From: an uncultured Saprospirales bacterium
GTDB taxonomy: Bacteria > Bacteroidota > Bacteroidia > Chitinophagales > Saprospiraceae
Assembly: GCA_937864265.1 (NCBI GenBank)
Contig: CALMIR010000036.1
Span: 1 to 64,000 of the forward strand
DNA: 64,000 bases
Direction: 5' to 3'
Shown here: positions 54,456 to 63,243 of the stretch, one piece after another
How the letters are laid out: every line of letters begins with the position of its first letter
How positions within the stretch are numbered: the first letter of the stretch is position 1
Translations under genes and position numbers: made by a program
Notes under the pieces: model-generated
Databases searched by the model: none
The model's input: only the letters and a program-made list of their open reading frames with translations
What the model was told of the DNA's origin: nothing

Positions 54456-55853
54456 ATGAAAAAATTAAAGCCCTGGTTCGAGTACATTCCTCATGCGCTG
54501 ATCATGGTTTTCAGCATCATCGTATTGGCGGGAATATTGAGCTACCTGATCCCCGCAGGCACTTTTGATCGGGAAATGGTGGATGGCCGTCAGCGGGTCA
54601 TTGCAGGTACCTATCACACCATCGAGCAGACTCCGCTCAGTTTAATGGAACTTTTTCTTTGCATTCCCTTGGGGTTTAAGACAGCAGTGGACATCATTTT
54701 TGTAGTTCTTGCCAGTGGTATCATGTTCGGCATCTTGGAAAAAACCGGGATGATCGAAAACGCCATCGGCACCCTGCTCCGCAGGCTGGGTATCCGCAGG
54801 CGCCTACTTTTGGTGGTACTGATGACTTTTCTGTTCGGCATGCTGGGGGTTTTTGTGGGCTATGAGAACAATATCGCCCTTATCCCCATTGCTGCTTTGG
54901 TGGTGTTGGCACTGGGCGGCGATTTGATGCTGGCAGCAGGTATTGCTGTGGGCGGCGTCACCGTCGGCTTTGGCCTTTCGCCTTTTAATCCTTACACGGT
55001 GGGTACTGCCCACAAAATTGCCGAATTGCCGCTTTTTTCCGGCGCTGCTTTGCGAGGAGTGCTTTGTCTCGCTGGACTGACGCTTTTGAGTATTTACAAT
55101 GTGCGTTATTTTCAAAAAATACGCCGCGATCCTTCCAAAAGCCTAAGTGCCGGCATAGATACCCAGGGTTTTGTTTTATCCAAAGCAATCGACCAGTACC
55201 GGATGTCAGTTCAAGATAGTTTGTTATTGGGGGCATTTTTAACTGGGCTAGGTGTTATGTTATTCGGTATTTTTAACTACCACTGGTACATCAATGAAAT
55301 ATCGGCCATTTTCCTGATGGTGGCCGTTGCGGCAGGTGTTATCAGCCGGATGAATGGGCAGGAATACAGCCTGACCGTATTGAAATCGATCGGCGTGGTA
55401 GCCCCGGGAGCATTTATGGTTGGTTTTGCGACGACCATCAAAATCGTCCTGGAGCAAGGAAACATCAGCGATACGGTTGCGTTTCAGTTAACCGGATTGC
55501 TCAATGGCTTGCCGATTCATCTGGCCGCCGTTGGGATGTCTGTGGTACAAACGCTGATCAATTTTATGATCCCCTCCGGATCGGGGCAGGCTTTGGCCAC
55601 CATGCCTATTATGGTGCCTACGGGCGAATTGCTGGGATTGACTCGCCAGACAACGGTATTGGCTTTTCAGATCGGTGACGGGGTGGCCAACTTGATCAAT
55701 CCGGCCTTAGGTGGGCTTATCGCCATGCTCAGTATGGTGCGTATTCCTTTTGATCGCTGGCTGCGCTTTGCCTTTCGGATTACCCTCTATATTTTACTGC
55801 TTTCCTGGTGTTTTTTGGTGTTGAGCGTTTGGATAAACTGGGGCCCAGCCTGA
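54456..55853 (+). CDS. YfcC-family (C4-dicarboxylate carrier-like) transporter
   Basis: The 465-residue polytopic protein has about twelve membrane segments, with the YfcC family pattern: SYLIPAGTF near the N-terminus, GYENNIALIPIAALV, VGGVTVGFGLSPFNPYTVG and near the end FMIPSGSGQALATMPIMVP. Relatives carry dicarboxylates, basic amino acids or peptides. The substrate is unknown. Its start lies 5 bp past the terminator, and the gene is convergent with lspA. Confidence 0.85.
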   Translation: MKKLKPWFEYIPHALIMVFSIIVLAGILSYLIPAGTFDREMVDGRQRVIAGTYHTIEQTPLSLMELFLCIPLGFKTAVDIIFVVLASGIMFGILEKTGMIENAIGTLLRRLGIRRRLLLVVLMTFLFGMLGVFVGYENNIALIPIAALVVLALGGDLMLAAGIAVGGVTVGFGLSPFNPYTVGTAHKIAELPLFSGAALRGVLCLAGLTLLSIYNVRYFQKIRRDPSKSLSAGIDTQGFVLSKAIDQYRMSVQDSLLLGAFLTGLGVMLFGIFNYHWYINEISAIFLMVAVAAGVISRMNGQEYSLTVLKSIGVVAPGAFMVGFATTIKIVLEQGNISDTVAFQLTGLLNGLPIHLAAVGMSVVQTLINFMIPSGSGQALATMPIMVPTGELLGLTRQTTVLAFQIGDGVANLINPALGGLIAMLSMVRIPFDRWLRFAFRITLYILLLSWCFLVLSVWINWGPA

Positions 55854-55862
55854 CAAATATTT

Positions 55863-56600
55863 TCAGAGGCTTGGTTTTTCCACATCTTCCGTATCGGCTG
55901 GCGGCAGCGGGTTGGCTGGAACAGCTTCTGGCGCAGAGACCGCTTCACTTGCTGCATGTTCTGTCCCATCTGCGGGTTCTTTGTAGCTCAAAAATTGACG
56001 TTGAAAGATCAGAATATTCAATACGCCCAAGGTGATGGCCGCATCGGCTACATTAAAGACCGGTTTAAAAAACATGTAATGATTCCCTCCTATGACAGGC
56101 AGCCAATCGGGGAAATAGCCGCTGAACATGGGGAAAAAGAACATGTCCACCACCCTGCCGTGTAGAAAACCAGCGTAGCCTCCTCCTTCCGGAAATAGGG
56201 TAGCTACCCCACCGTGGTAGGGCGACTCAGAAAAAATTAATCCGTAAAAAGCACTGTCGAGGATATTGCCTAGAGCGCCTGATAAAATCAGCGCAAAACT
56301 GACGAGTATGCCCAAGGCGGCTTGGGTTTTAATCAAAATATTGAGGTAGTACACCAAAAGGGAAACGGCTAAAATCCTGAAAAGGCTCAACGCCAATTTG
56401 CCGTATTCGCCGCCTAATGACAAGCCAAAAGCCATGCCATTGTTTTCTACAAAATGGATCAAAGCCCAGTCCAATCCGAATATTTTGATTTCATCGCCGT
56501 ATTCCATGTGGGTTTTGACCCAAATTTTCACCCATTGATCTACCAACAATACGATCAATATTATCAACCCAACCAGTACCGATCTTTTCAAAGCTGTCAA
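55863..56600 (-). CDS. lspA: Lipoprotein signal peptidase (type II) with C-terminal tail
   Basis: The 245-residue inner-membrane aspartyl protease removes lipoprotein signal peptides. It has four membrane helices, with the first DQWVKIWV, then NNGMAFGL, the catalytic Asp in GALGNILDSAFYG and the second in FNVADAAITLGV. It is longer than the usual 160-200 residues because of a Pro/Ala/Glu-rich tail after about residue 205 (EAVSAPEAVPANPLPPAD). It follows the DksA-like gene, as often seen in Bacteroidota. Confidence 0.93.
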   Translation of the reverse strand: MTALKRSVLVGLIILIVLLVDQWVKIWVKTHMEYGDEIKIFGLDWALIHFVENNGMAFGLSLGGEYGKLALSLFRILAVSLLVYYLNILIKTQAALGILVSFALILSGALGNILDSAFYGLIFSESPYHGGVATLFPEGGGYAGFLHGRVVDMFFFPMFSGYFPDWLPVIGGNHYMFFKPVFNVADAAITLGVLNILIFQRQFLSYKEPADGTEHAASEAVSAPEAVPANPLPPADTEDVEKPSL

Positions 56601-56622
56601 AATTTTTACAGTAAAAACGTAT

Positions 56623-56997
56623 TTAAACCCGCCCTTGTTTTGCTTTAATGCTTAGCGTAGCGTGCGGTACAGCCCGAAGGCGGTCTTTGGAAATCAACTT
56701 GCCTGTTTCCCGACAAATGCCATAAACCTTATTATCAATTCGGATCAGTGCATTTTCGAGGTGTTTGATCAATTTCTGTTGCCTGCCTGCCAGCGTAGTA
56801 AGTCTTTCTTTTTCTGCCGTGCTTACGCCGTCGTCCAAGCTCTTGATCTTGCTGTCGGGGCCATCTGCATCTTCAGCCAGTTGATCGAGGTAAAACTGCA
56901 ACTGTTCTTTGGCATTTGTCAATTTATCCGCTATGATGTTTCTGAATTCTTCCAATTCTTCGTCAGAATAACGTATCAAAGTGTTTTGCCTACTCAT
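56623..56997 (-). CDS. TraR/DksA-family protein lacking most zinc ligands
   Basis: The 124-residue protein has a coiled-coil N-terminal half (EELEEFRNIIADKLTNAKEQL) and the DksA C-terminal region YGICRETGKLISKDRLRAVPHATLS. Only one Cys of the four usual zinc ligands remains (residue about 95), as in other Bacteroidota relatives, so a structural zinc is not expected in the usual form. DksA-like proteins bind the RNA polymerase secondary channel and modulate rRNA and stringent-response promoters. It lies upstream of lspA on the same strand. Confidence 0.88.
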   Translation of the reverse strand: MSRQNTLIRYSDEELEEFRNIIADKLTNAKEQLQFYLDQLAEDADGPDSKIKSLDDGVSTAEKERLTTLAGRQQKLIKHLENALIRIDNKVYGICRETGKLISKDRLRAVPHATLSIKAKQGRV

Positions 56998-57096
56998 AAT
57001 TCAATCATTAAGTTGGTAGAATCTAGGGGACAACTTGAAGTTGCTCCTCAAATGGCACAAAGCGACAACAAAAGTACAAATTATAAATGTAATCCC

Positions 57097-57606
57097 CTAT
57101 CCTTTAGTGGCTTGATTAACAGCAGATAAGCTGGTTTCGAGGAAGTTTTGACCTTCGTCAGAAAAGAAAAGTTGGTTCAACAACCAGCTTTGAGAGGGAT
57201 CGTGCATGGAAGCGATGGCTATTTTAGGCTTTGCCCAGTGCAGTTGGTGATCGTCTTCTACTTTGCCTAATGGCCGTTCCTCCATATAATGAGCCAGGTA
57301 GTAATGCCCAATTCTGTTGACATTGATTTGTTCGGATTTCCGGAAAATCCAATCGTTCATAGTACCCAAATAATCCATTACCTCAATCAACAGCCCGGTT
57401 TCTTCCATCACTTCGCGATGTAAAGCCATTACAGGATTCTCTCCCGCATCAATTCCGCCGCCCGGAAAGAAATAGGGGCTGTTATTGACACTGACCAGCG
57501 CCAACTGACCATTGGCATTCAGGATAATACCGTAACTGCCCGGGCGATCTTTTTGGGGCAAGCCCGAAATCGGTTGGCCGAATTGGATGTCTTTTGGTAG
57601 TAGCAT
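57097..57606 (-). CDS. NUDIX hydrolase
   Basis: About 169 residues from the ATG at 57606; an upstream ATG at 57660 would add 18 less typical residues. The Nudix box is complete: FFPGGGIDAGENPVMALHREVMEETGL with the REVMEETG core. These enzymes hydrolyse nucleoside diphosphates linked to other groups. The substrate cannot be assigned. It sits between the DksA-like gene and the divergent membrane protein gene. Confidence 0.9.
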   Translation of the reverse strand: MLLPKDIQFGQPISGLPQKDRPGSYGIILNANGQLALVSVNNSPYFFPGGGIDAGENPVMALHREVMEETGLLIEVMDYLGTMNDWIFRKSEQINVNRIGHYYLAHYMEERPLGKVEDDHQLHWAKPKIAIASMHDPSQSWLLNQLFFSDEGQNFLETSLSAVNQATKG

Positions 57607-57718
57607 ATGAGAGGTGGTTTTTAAAGCTTGGTGTGGGTAAAAACAACAGCCAAACAACAAAAACGGAGCTGCGGGAAAAAAAGTTCACTTGCAGTAATAA
57701 GGATTAAAATTTTGGCGT

Positions 57719-57745
57719 TAACTTTGTATTTCAAAGTACTTTAAA
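57719..57745 (+). promoter_or_regulatory. Putative operator/promoter, copy 1
   Basis: TAACTTTG is a TAnnTTTG box that overlaps the palindrome CTTTG-TATTT-CAAAG and is followed by TACTTTAAA directly before the ATG. An almost identical block precedes the gene at 58800. Confidence 0.6.
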
Positions 57746-58396
57746 ATGAATGCAAAGCAAAACGAGCACCTGGAAGCCTTACAACAGATCCGCCAATTGA
57801 TGGAGCGGTCGTCCCGATTTATATCGCTAAGTGGCCTTTCAGGCGTAGCGGCGGGGATGTGGGCATTAGTGGGGGCAGCAGTTGTTTATAGCTATCTGGG
57901 GATTTCTCCATTCAACCATCGGCGCATCTACTACCGGCAGGCATTGGAAGTAGAAAAATGGGGAATGGACTATCGCAGCTTTTTCGTATTGGTGGCATTC
58001 TCTGTATTGCTGTTGGCATTGACCAGCGGTATCTATTTCACCACCCGGAAAGCCCGTTCAAAAGGCCAGCGAATATGGGATCCTCTGACTCAGCGTTTAT
58101 TGCTGAATCTGGCAATCCCACTCCTAACGGGCGGGTTATTTTGCCTGGGGTTTTATTATCACGGTTATATTGGCTTTATTGCACCATCGACATTAGTGTT
58201 TTATGGCCTCGCATTGGTCAATGCCAGTAAATATACCCTAAATGACATACGCTACCTAGGCATCATGGAGATCATTTTAGGCTTGTTGGCCTTGTTTTAC
58301 CTGGGGTATGGATTGGAGTTTTGGGCTATTGGCTTTGGCGTCCTTCACATTTTGTATGGCACGGTCATGTACTTTAAATACGAACGAGCAGCATGA
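57746..58396 (+). CDS. Hypothetical six-helix membrane protein
   Basis: The 216-residue protein has a short N-terminal cytoplasmic helix (residues 1-25) and about six membrane segments between residues 35 and 210, ending FKYERAA. No function is known to me. It overlaps the winged-helix regulator gene by ATGA, and this pair is frequent in Bacteroidota. An operator-like element covers its promoter. Confidence 0.8.
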   Translation: MNAKQNEHLEALQQIRQLMERSSRFISLSGLSGVAAGMWALVGAAVVYSYLGISPFNHRRIYYRQALEVEKWGMDYRSFFVLVAFSVLLLALTSGIYFTTRKARSKGQRIWDPLTQRLLLNLAIPLLTGGLFCLGFYYHGYIGFIAPSTLVFYGLALVNASKYTLNDIRYLGIMEIILGLLALFYLGYGLEFWAIGFGVLHILYGTVMYFKYERAA

Positions 58397-58692
58397 AGCA
58401 TATTAGTACCCGATTGAATCAGGCCTTTGACCACCGTGTCCGATTGGGGATCATGTCTATTTTGATGGTGAATGACTGGGTAGAGTTTACAGCCTTAAAG
58501 GAAATGTTGGAAGTAACTGACGGCAGGCTGGCCAGCCATATCAAAGCGCTGGAAAAAGAAAACTATGTTGAAGTTCGAAAGCGGTTTGTGAGTCGCAAAC
58601 CCAATACTTCTTATCAAGCTACCGAGCTGGGTAAAAAGGCTTTTCAAGAACATCTGGACGCTATAGAGCAATTGTTGAAAGATATGCCGTAG
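58393..58692 (+). CDS. Winged-helix transcriptional regulator
   Basis: The 99-residue protein is a compact winged-helix DNA-binding domain: FDHRVRLGIMSILMVNDWVEFTALKEMLEVTDGRLASHIKALEKENYVEV, with recognition helix TDGRLASHIKALE, then the wing RKPNTSYQAT. It resembles the small regulators paired with membrane proteins in this phylum. It probably binds the CTTTG/CAAAG palindromes before its own operon and before the next one. Confidence 0.88.
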   Translation: MKHISTRLNQAFDHRVRLGIMSILMVNDWVEFTALKEMLEVTDGRLASHIKALEKENYVEVRKRFVSRKPNTSYQATELGKKAFQEHLDAIEQLLKDMP

Positions 58693-58771
58693 TAGTTTGC
58701 AAAAAATTACTTGACAATTTTTCTTTCGGTTCACAAAAAGGTCATTACATGATCTTTTCTTTTTTGTCTAT

Positions 58772-58799
58772 TAACTTTGAAATTCAAAGTACTTTAAAT
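58772..58799 (+). promoter_or_regulatory. Putative operator/promoter, copy 2
   Basis: TAACTTTG overlaps the palindrome CTTTG-AAATT-CAAAG and continues TACTTTAAAT up to the ATG at 58800, repeating the arrangement before 57746. Confidence 0.65.
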
Positions 58800-59492
58800 A
58801 TGATTAAATCAAAAACGACAATCCTGCTTTTTATCCACACCTTACTGGGTGTAACATTGGTTTTGTATAGAACAATTTTGGCTTCGAATGCAGCTGAAAA
58901 AGTTTTCACCAGCGAGCATTCAAGCATTACAGATGTGCCATTTCTTTTTTTGCTTTGGAATTTATTTTTAGCCTGGATACCCTATTTGCTTTCCATTGGC
59001 ATTAAGCTATCTGCAAATGATCACAAACAAGAACAACTCAACTGGTTGGTACTTGTTGTTTGGCTGCTATTTTTTCCCAACGCACCTTACTTGGTAACCG
59101 ACCTCTTGCATTTAAAGCCCAGAGCGCCCATTCCCTTTTTGTATGATGCATTGCTCTTTTTTTTCTTCGCCTGTTTAGGGTTAATGCTGGCATACTTGTC
59201 TTTGGCCAAAGTGCAAGCCTTTCTAATCCATCGATTTTCTAGGCCGGTAGCCTGGAGTCTGATTTTTCTGTTTATGGCGCTGTCTAGCTTTGGAATCTAT
59301 ATCGGCCGCTTTTTGAGGTGGAACAGTTGGGATGTATTAATTCAACCACAAGCCTTGGCTTACAGCTTAGGTCATTTGTTCCAACAAAACGAAAGCAGAC
59401 CAAGCTTTTATTTGCTGACAGGGCTTATGTCGGTGTTGCTGATGGTGGGCTATATCAGTTTTTCTCAAGTCGTAAAAATCTCAAAAAAATGA
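58800..59492 (+). CDS. DUF1361 membrane protein
   Basis: The 230-residue protein has about seven membrane segments and the DUF1361 core FPNAPYLVTDLLHL, with GIYIGRFLRWNSWD later. The function is unknown. I place the start at ATG 58800, since the in-frame ATG at 58749 lies inside the predicted operator and promoter. It overlaps the next gene by 4 bp (ATGA), so the two form an operon probably controlled by the upstream winged-helix regulator. Confidence 0.85.
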   Translation: MIKSKTTILLFIHTLLGVTLVLYRTILASNAAEKVFTSEHSSITDVPFLFLLWNLFLAWIPYLLSIGIKLSANDHKQEQLNWLVLVVWLLFFPNAPYLVTDLLHLKPRAPIPFLYDALLFFFFACLGLMLAYLSLAKVQAFLIHRFSRPVAWSLIFLFMALSSFGIYIGRFLRWNSWDVLIQPQALAYSLGHLFQQNESRPSFYLLTGLMSVLLMVGYISFSQVVKISKK

Positions 59493-60970
59493 AAAAAGAG
59501 CTTTTATTAACCTTTATTTCCCTAATAGGAGCGCTGCTCTATTGTTGGCTTTTCTGGTCGGAAGGAATGGGGTTGAACACCTTAATTTTTGCCGCCATAT
59601 CCCTTGGTTTGACTTGGTGGCAATGGCCGGAATGCCGCAGCCAATGGCTCTCAAAATGGATCATGGCAGCTCTTTTACTGAGTGCTATTTGGGTCGTTTG
59701 GCACCACAGCTTTCTGGCCAGAACCACCCACTTGATTTTTTTCACCCTGATGATCGGAATACTTCAAAAAGAAGCCATTCGATTTTTAGTTTTCGGATTT
59801 ATCTTAGGCTTCATTGGACTATTCGAGTCGCCTTTCAGACGGATGGCCATCTTGCTAGATCTGCTACCCGGGCTGCGTATGGTTCAAGTAATTAAACGCT
59901 CACAACTGGCGCTTTACAGCCTGCCGCTCGGGATTGGGTTACTGTTTGGATTCCTCTATTACCAGGCAAATACTGGTTTTGCGAAAGCATTGGATTGGAT
60001 ATGGCAACTGCTGGGTCGCCCTTTTAATTGGGGTTGGGACATCGGGCAGTTTATGACGTTTCTGCTTGGTTTTATGCTGCTTTCGGCCTTATTGTCTTCA
60101 TCCGCATTGAGTTGGAGAGTCCATCAATTAGAGGACAAGCTACCTAAGTTTTTGATCCGGCAGCGGAAGAAGCGATCAATGGGAAATACCCTAGCCTTAA
60201 AGCACGAATATAGAATGGGGTTTATCACTTTTGCTATACTTAATGGACTGCTTTTTTTTGCCAATATGGCTGATTTGCGCTACGTGTGGATGAATTACGG
60301 TGGGGCAAGCCCTCAAGAGTTGAGCCAATATGTTCATGCAGGCACTTATCTGCTTATTTTATCCATACTTCTGGCTCAAGGAGTAATCCTTTGGTTTTTC
60401 CGGGGCAACCTGAATTTTTATCCCGCACAAGAAGGTTTACACAGCATGGCCTATGTATGGCTGGCGCAAAATGCGATGTTGGCCCTATCCGTTGGGCTGC
60501 GCAATTGGCAGTACGTGATGCACTATGGGTTGGCTTACAAACGATTGGGCGTATTCTGGTTCTTAGCACTGGTTTTGTTGGGATTATTCCTGTTGTACCG
60601 CAAGGTCGAGTACAAATTCAGTTTATTTCATTTGCTCAAGCAAAATAGTGCGGTATTTTTCAGCTCTCTGTTGCTACTAAGCGCGATAAATTGGGATGTT
60701 CTGATTACAAAATACAACATCAGGCAACATACCCAAACGACGATTGATGCGCACTTTTTATACCATTGGGTTTCAGATAAAAACTTGTACTTACTGGATC
60801 AGCACTTCCATCTTTTGGCTGCCAAGAGCAATATGTCAGCACCTGATTTGCAAGATGCATTGACGGATAAATACCAAAGGTTCGAACGCAGACTAGCCAG
60901 CCGGACCTGGCGTTCTTGGAATTGGGCAGACGAAAAAAACAGGCGCTATTTTGCCAAAAACCGGAATTAA
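59489..60970 (+). CDS. DUF4173/DUF4153-like membrane protein
   Basis: The 493-residue protein, starting MKKELLLTFISLIGALLYC, has about eleven to twelve membrane segments and a soluble C-terminal end (residues about 430-493, ending NRRYFAKNRN). The segment QNAMLALSVGLRNWQYVMHYGL fits the DUF4173/DUF4153 superfamily, which has no known biochemical role. The in-frame ATG further upstream overlaps the DUF1361 gene and is unlikely. Co-transcribed with it. Confidence 0.75.
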   Translation: MKKELLLTFISLIGALLYCWLFWSEGMGLNTLIFAAISLGLTWWQWPECRSQWLSKWIMAALLLSAIWVVWHHSFLARTTHLIFFTLMIGILQKEAIRFLVFGFILGFIGLFESPFRRMAILLDLLPGLRMVQVIKRSQLALYSLPLGIGLLFGFLYYQANTGFAKALDWIWQLLGRPFNWGWDIGQFMTFLLGFMLLSALLSSSALSWRVHQLEDKLPKFLIRQRKKRSMGNTLALKHEYRMGFITFAILNGLLFFANMADLRYVWMNYGGASPQELSQYVHAGTYLLILSILLAQGVILWFFRGNLNFYPAQEGLHSMAYVWLAQNAMLALSVGLRNWQYVMHYGLAYKRLGVFWFLALVLLGLFLLYRKVEYKFSLFHLLKQNSAVFFSSLLLLSAINWDVLITKYNIRQHTQTTIDAHFLYHWVSDKNLYLLDQHFHLLAAKSNMSAPDLQDALTDKYQRFERRLASRTWRSWNWADEKNRRYFAKNRN

Positions 60971-61041
60971 CCCGGGGTTAAAATTTAGCACAGGGGAATT
61001 ATTTAGCAAAAAATTGGTGTTATTAACGTAGAAAAATTAAG

Positions 61042-61124
61042 TTCCCGATTTGTCCTCACCCTAGCGGGCTAAACGGTTCATTTTAAGTGTGTTCGCTAGG
61101 GTGAGGACTTTGATAAATCGGGAA
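61042..61124. repeat. Dispersed palindromic repeat, copy C (intact)
   Basis: Outer arms TTCCCGATTT (61042-61051) and AAATCGGGAA (61115-61124) are perfect inverses. Inner arms CCTCACCCTAGCG (61054-61066) and CGCTAGGGTGAGG (61094-61106) are a perfect 13-bp stem. The loop holds GGCTAAACGGTTCA. It lies in the gap between two plus-strand genes and is the best-preserved copy. Confidence 0.75.
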
Positions 61125-61207
61125 GTCATTTTTTGCACACTATTTAATTAGGACAGACGGTAACAAATTCCTAAATTAACATATAAATAAAAACAAAAAG
61201 TACCCCT

Positions 61208-63211
61208 ATGCCTCCCAAGTTTCCATTTATTATCCTATTGGTGCTGGTTTGGGTCGTGCCCAATGCCTACAGTCAATGCAACGATCCAGTCATCCGTTAC
61301 GATGAGCGCAGCGGTAAATTCACAGCTACCAACCTGCCCACCTTAACCAAGTCTCCAGGAGCTAAAAAAGAAGCAGAATGGGGCATTTACCTTTGGGAGT
61401 TTGGCGATGGGCATTACAGTTTTGAGGAAAAGCCGACGCATCACTATGCTAAAAAAGGCAATTATGAGGTGCAGCTTTTTTTGACCCCTTTTTACACCTC
61501 TCGTGGCCCGGAAAAGTATTGCCGCGAAATATCAGTTACCCCCAATGGCGTTTTGGATCAGACGCCTTACGACCTCAAGAAGCGCCTGGCTTACATCGAG
61601 ACCAATACGGCGAACCACATCGTACCCAATCACGAAATCCAGATGGTCATGCACTACGCTTCCAACGGCGTGCGCAATGGCCACTTGTTTGTTTTTTACA
61701 ACAAAAAAGATGAAAAAAAGGGCAACTTAAAGCCATTGGAATTGCTTCGGGAAAGCACCCCCTATCAAGAGGGCATTATTTCTTCAGGAACAGTGCCATC
61801 TATCATAGAAAAACGCTTATTAGGCGGTGCTAAAGTAGGGGTGCGTAATTTGTACAACGAATTTGAAGACGTGTTGGCTTATCGGGTAGAAGGCATTCCT
61901 TCCGGTGGTCAACAAAGGCTATTTCTTGGCTTCCAGGCCAATGCGGGTCTAACCAAGTTCCAGGATAAAGATATTGATTTGACCGTTACCCTGGTATGGG
62001 CACCGGATAGTGAAAATTTCGATCCCAAAAAAAATCGCTACGACCACACGATGCAAATCCTGTCGGTTCACGATCCCAACCGGGTTAAAGTAAAGCCTAA
62101 TGTGGCCTACTACCGCAAAAATTATCCCAAGACCATCAACTACCACGTCGATTTCCAAAACACTGCCAAAGGCCGGGTAAAAGACGTGCGCGTAGCTTTT
62201 GAATTGGATAAGAGCCTGGATGTACAATCGGCCACGATGACTGGCCTAGATATTGACATGGGTGCCTGCCCTACACCTTACCGCCGGGATACATTTATAC
62301 CTTGTTATGAAATAAAAAAGGTGGACAAACCCATCGCGGATTCTCTGATTTTTGTATTCCACAACATCGACTTAGAAGGCCGACGCGGCTTCCTGCGCAG
62401 CAACAAATTTACCAAAGCGGGCTTTGATTTTCGACTCAAATCGCGGGATGAAAAAGTAGGCTCGACTCCCCTGAAAGCCAATATCATCTTTCAAGAAGTA
62501 AAGCCCATTGAAACCAATACGGCCAGGCTTCGCTGGCGACACCAAACGCTTTTTTTGCGCCCTGGACTATCCTTGCTGCCTAGCATCAACGGATTTGAGG
62601 ACATAGCTGAGGGTATCGATCAGCAATTGAATATCGGTATTGGTTATCAAAATACGCCCATTACCACCGGAAAGGCCTATGGTGGGGAATTGAGTTATAC
62701 CACTTTTCATTTTGGCCGAACCTTGAGCGACGTTTATGCTGGAGCCGAAGAAAATGGTTTTCCAGAGGGAACCTTGCTGATTGCCGAAGAAAAAGCCCAT
62801 ATCCAATACCTCGAAGCTAAGGCATGGTTGGGCTATCAAGTACACAGTTGGTTGCGCGGCTATGCTGGTCTGGGCTTAAGCTTACCGCTTAGCGGGCGGG
62901 TGGATGTCAAAACCCGACTCGCCGATGCTGAGAATACTTATACCATCCTGGAAAGTGAGGATGAAGCCAGTTTTGGGCTGCTGAAATCCAGAGAACCTCT
63001 CTCTGTTTTTAAGGGAGAAACCGAACTCGCCAATTCTTTTGGTATCACTGGTCAGTTGGGTGTTGAGTTGGGCATCATGGATGTGGCATCTCTAGGCGTA
63101 GGTCGGGAATACCGCTTCTTCCCTGTTTTTTACCACAAAGAATGCGCTACGATAGCCTCTTGGCAGGTCTTCATCCGTTTCCAGTTCATGACCTGGGCCA
63201 GCAAAAACTAA
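61208..63211 (+). CDS. Secreted PKD-domain protein
   Basis: The 667-residue protein has a signal peptide (LLVLVWVVPNAYSQ). Residues about 40-110 form a PKD domain (GIYLWEFGDGHYSFEEKPTHHYAKKGNYEV). The long middle (about 130-450) is beta-rich, with FQNTAKGRVKDVRVAFELD, like repeat domains on surface proteins. From about 455 to the end strands alternate in a pattern consistent with an outer-membrane barrel (LAYAGLGLSLPLSGRV-type). It ends without a T9SS tail. Function unknown. It is followed 32 bp later by a lipoprotein gene. Confidence 0.78.
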   Translation: MPPKFPFIILLVLVWVVPNAYSQCNDPVIRYDERSGKFTATNLPTLTKSPGAKKEAEWGIYLWEFGDGHYSFEEKPTHHYAKKGNYEVQLFLTPFYTSRGPEKYCREISVTPNGVLDQTPYDLKKRLAYIETNTANHIVPNHEIQMVMHYASNGVRNGHLFVFYNKKDEKKGNLKPLELLRESTPYQEGIISSGTVPSIIEKRLLGGAKVGVRNLYNEFEDVLAYRVEGIPSGGQQRLFLGFQANAGLTKFQDKDIDLTVTLVWAPDSENFDPKKNRYDHTMQILSVHDPNRVKVKPNVAYYRKNYPKTINYHVDFQNTAKGRVKDVRVAFELDKSLDVQSATMTGLDIDMGACPTPYRRDTFIPCYEIKKVDKPIADSLIFVFHNIDLEGRRGFLRSNKFTKAGFDFRLKSRDEKVGSTPLKANIIFQEVKPIETNTARLRWRHQTLFLRPGLSLLPSINGFEDIAEGIDQQLNIGIGYQNTPITTGKAYGGELSYTTFHFGRTLSDVYAGAEENGFPEGTLLIAEEKAHIQYLEAKAWLGYQVHSWLRGYAGLGLSLPLSGRVDVKTRLADAENTYTILESEDEASFGLLKSREPLSVFKGETELANSFGITGQLGVELGIMDVASLGVGREYRFFPVFYHKECATIASWQVFIRFQFMTWASKN

Positions 63212-63243
63212 TTCCTTTTTACGTTTCTAAAATCCAAAATAGC

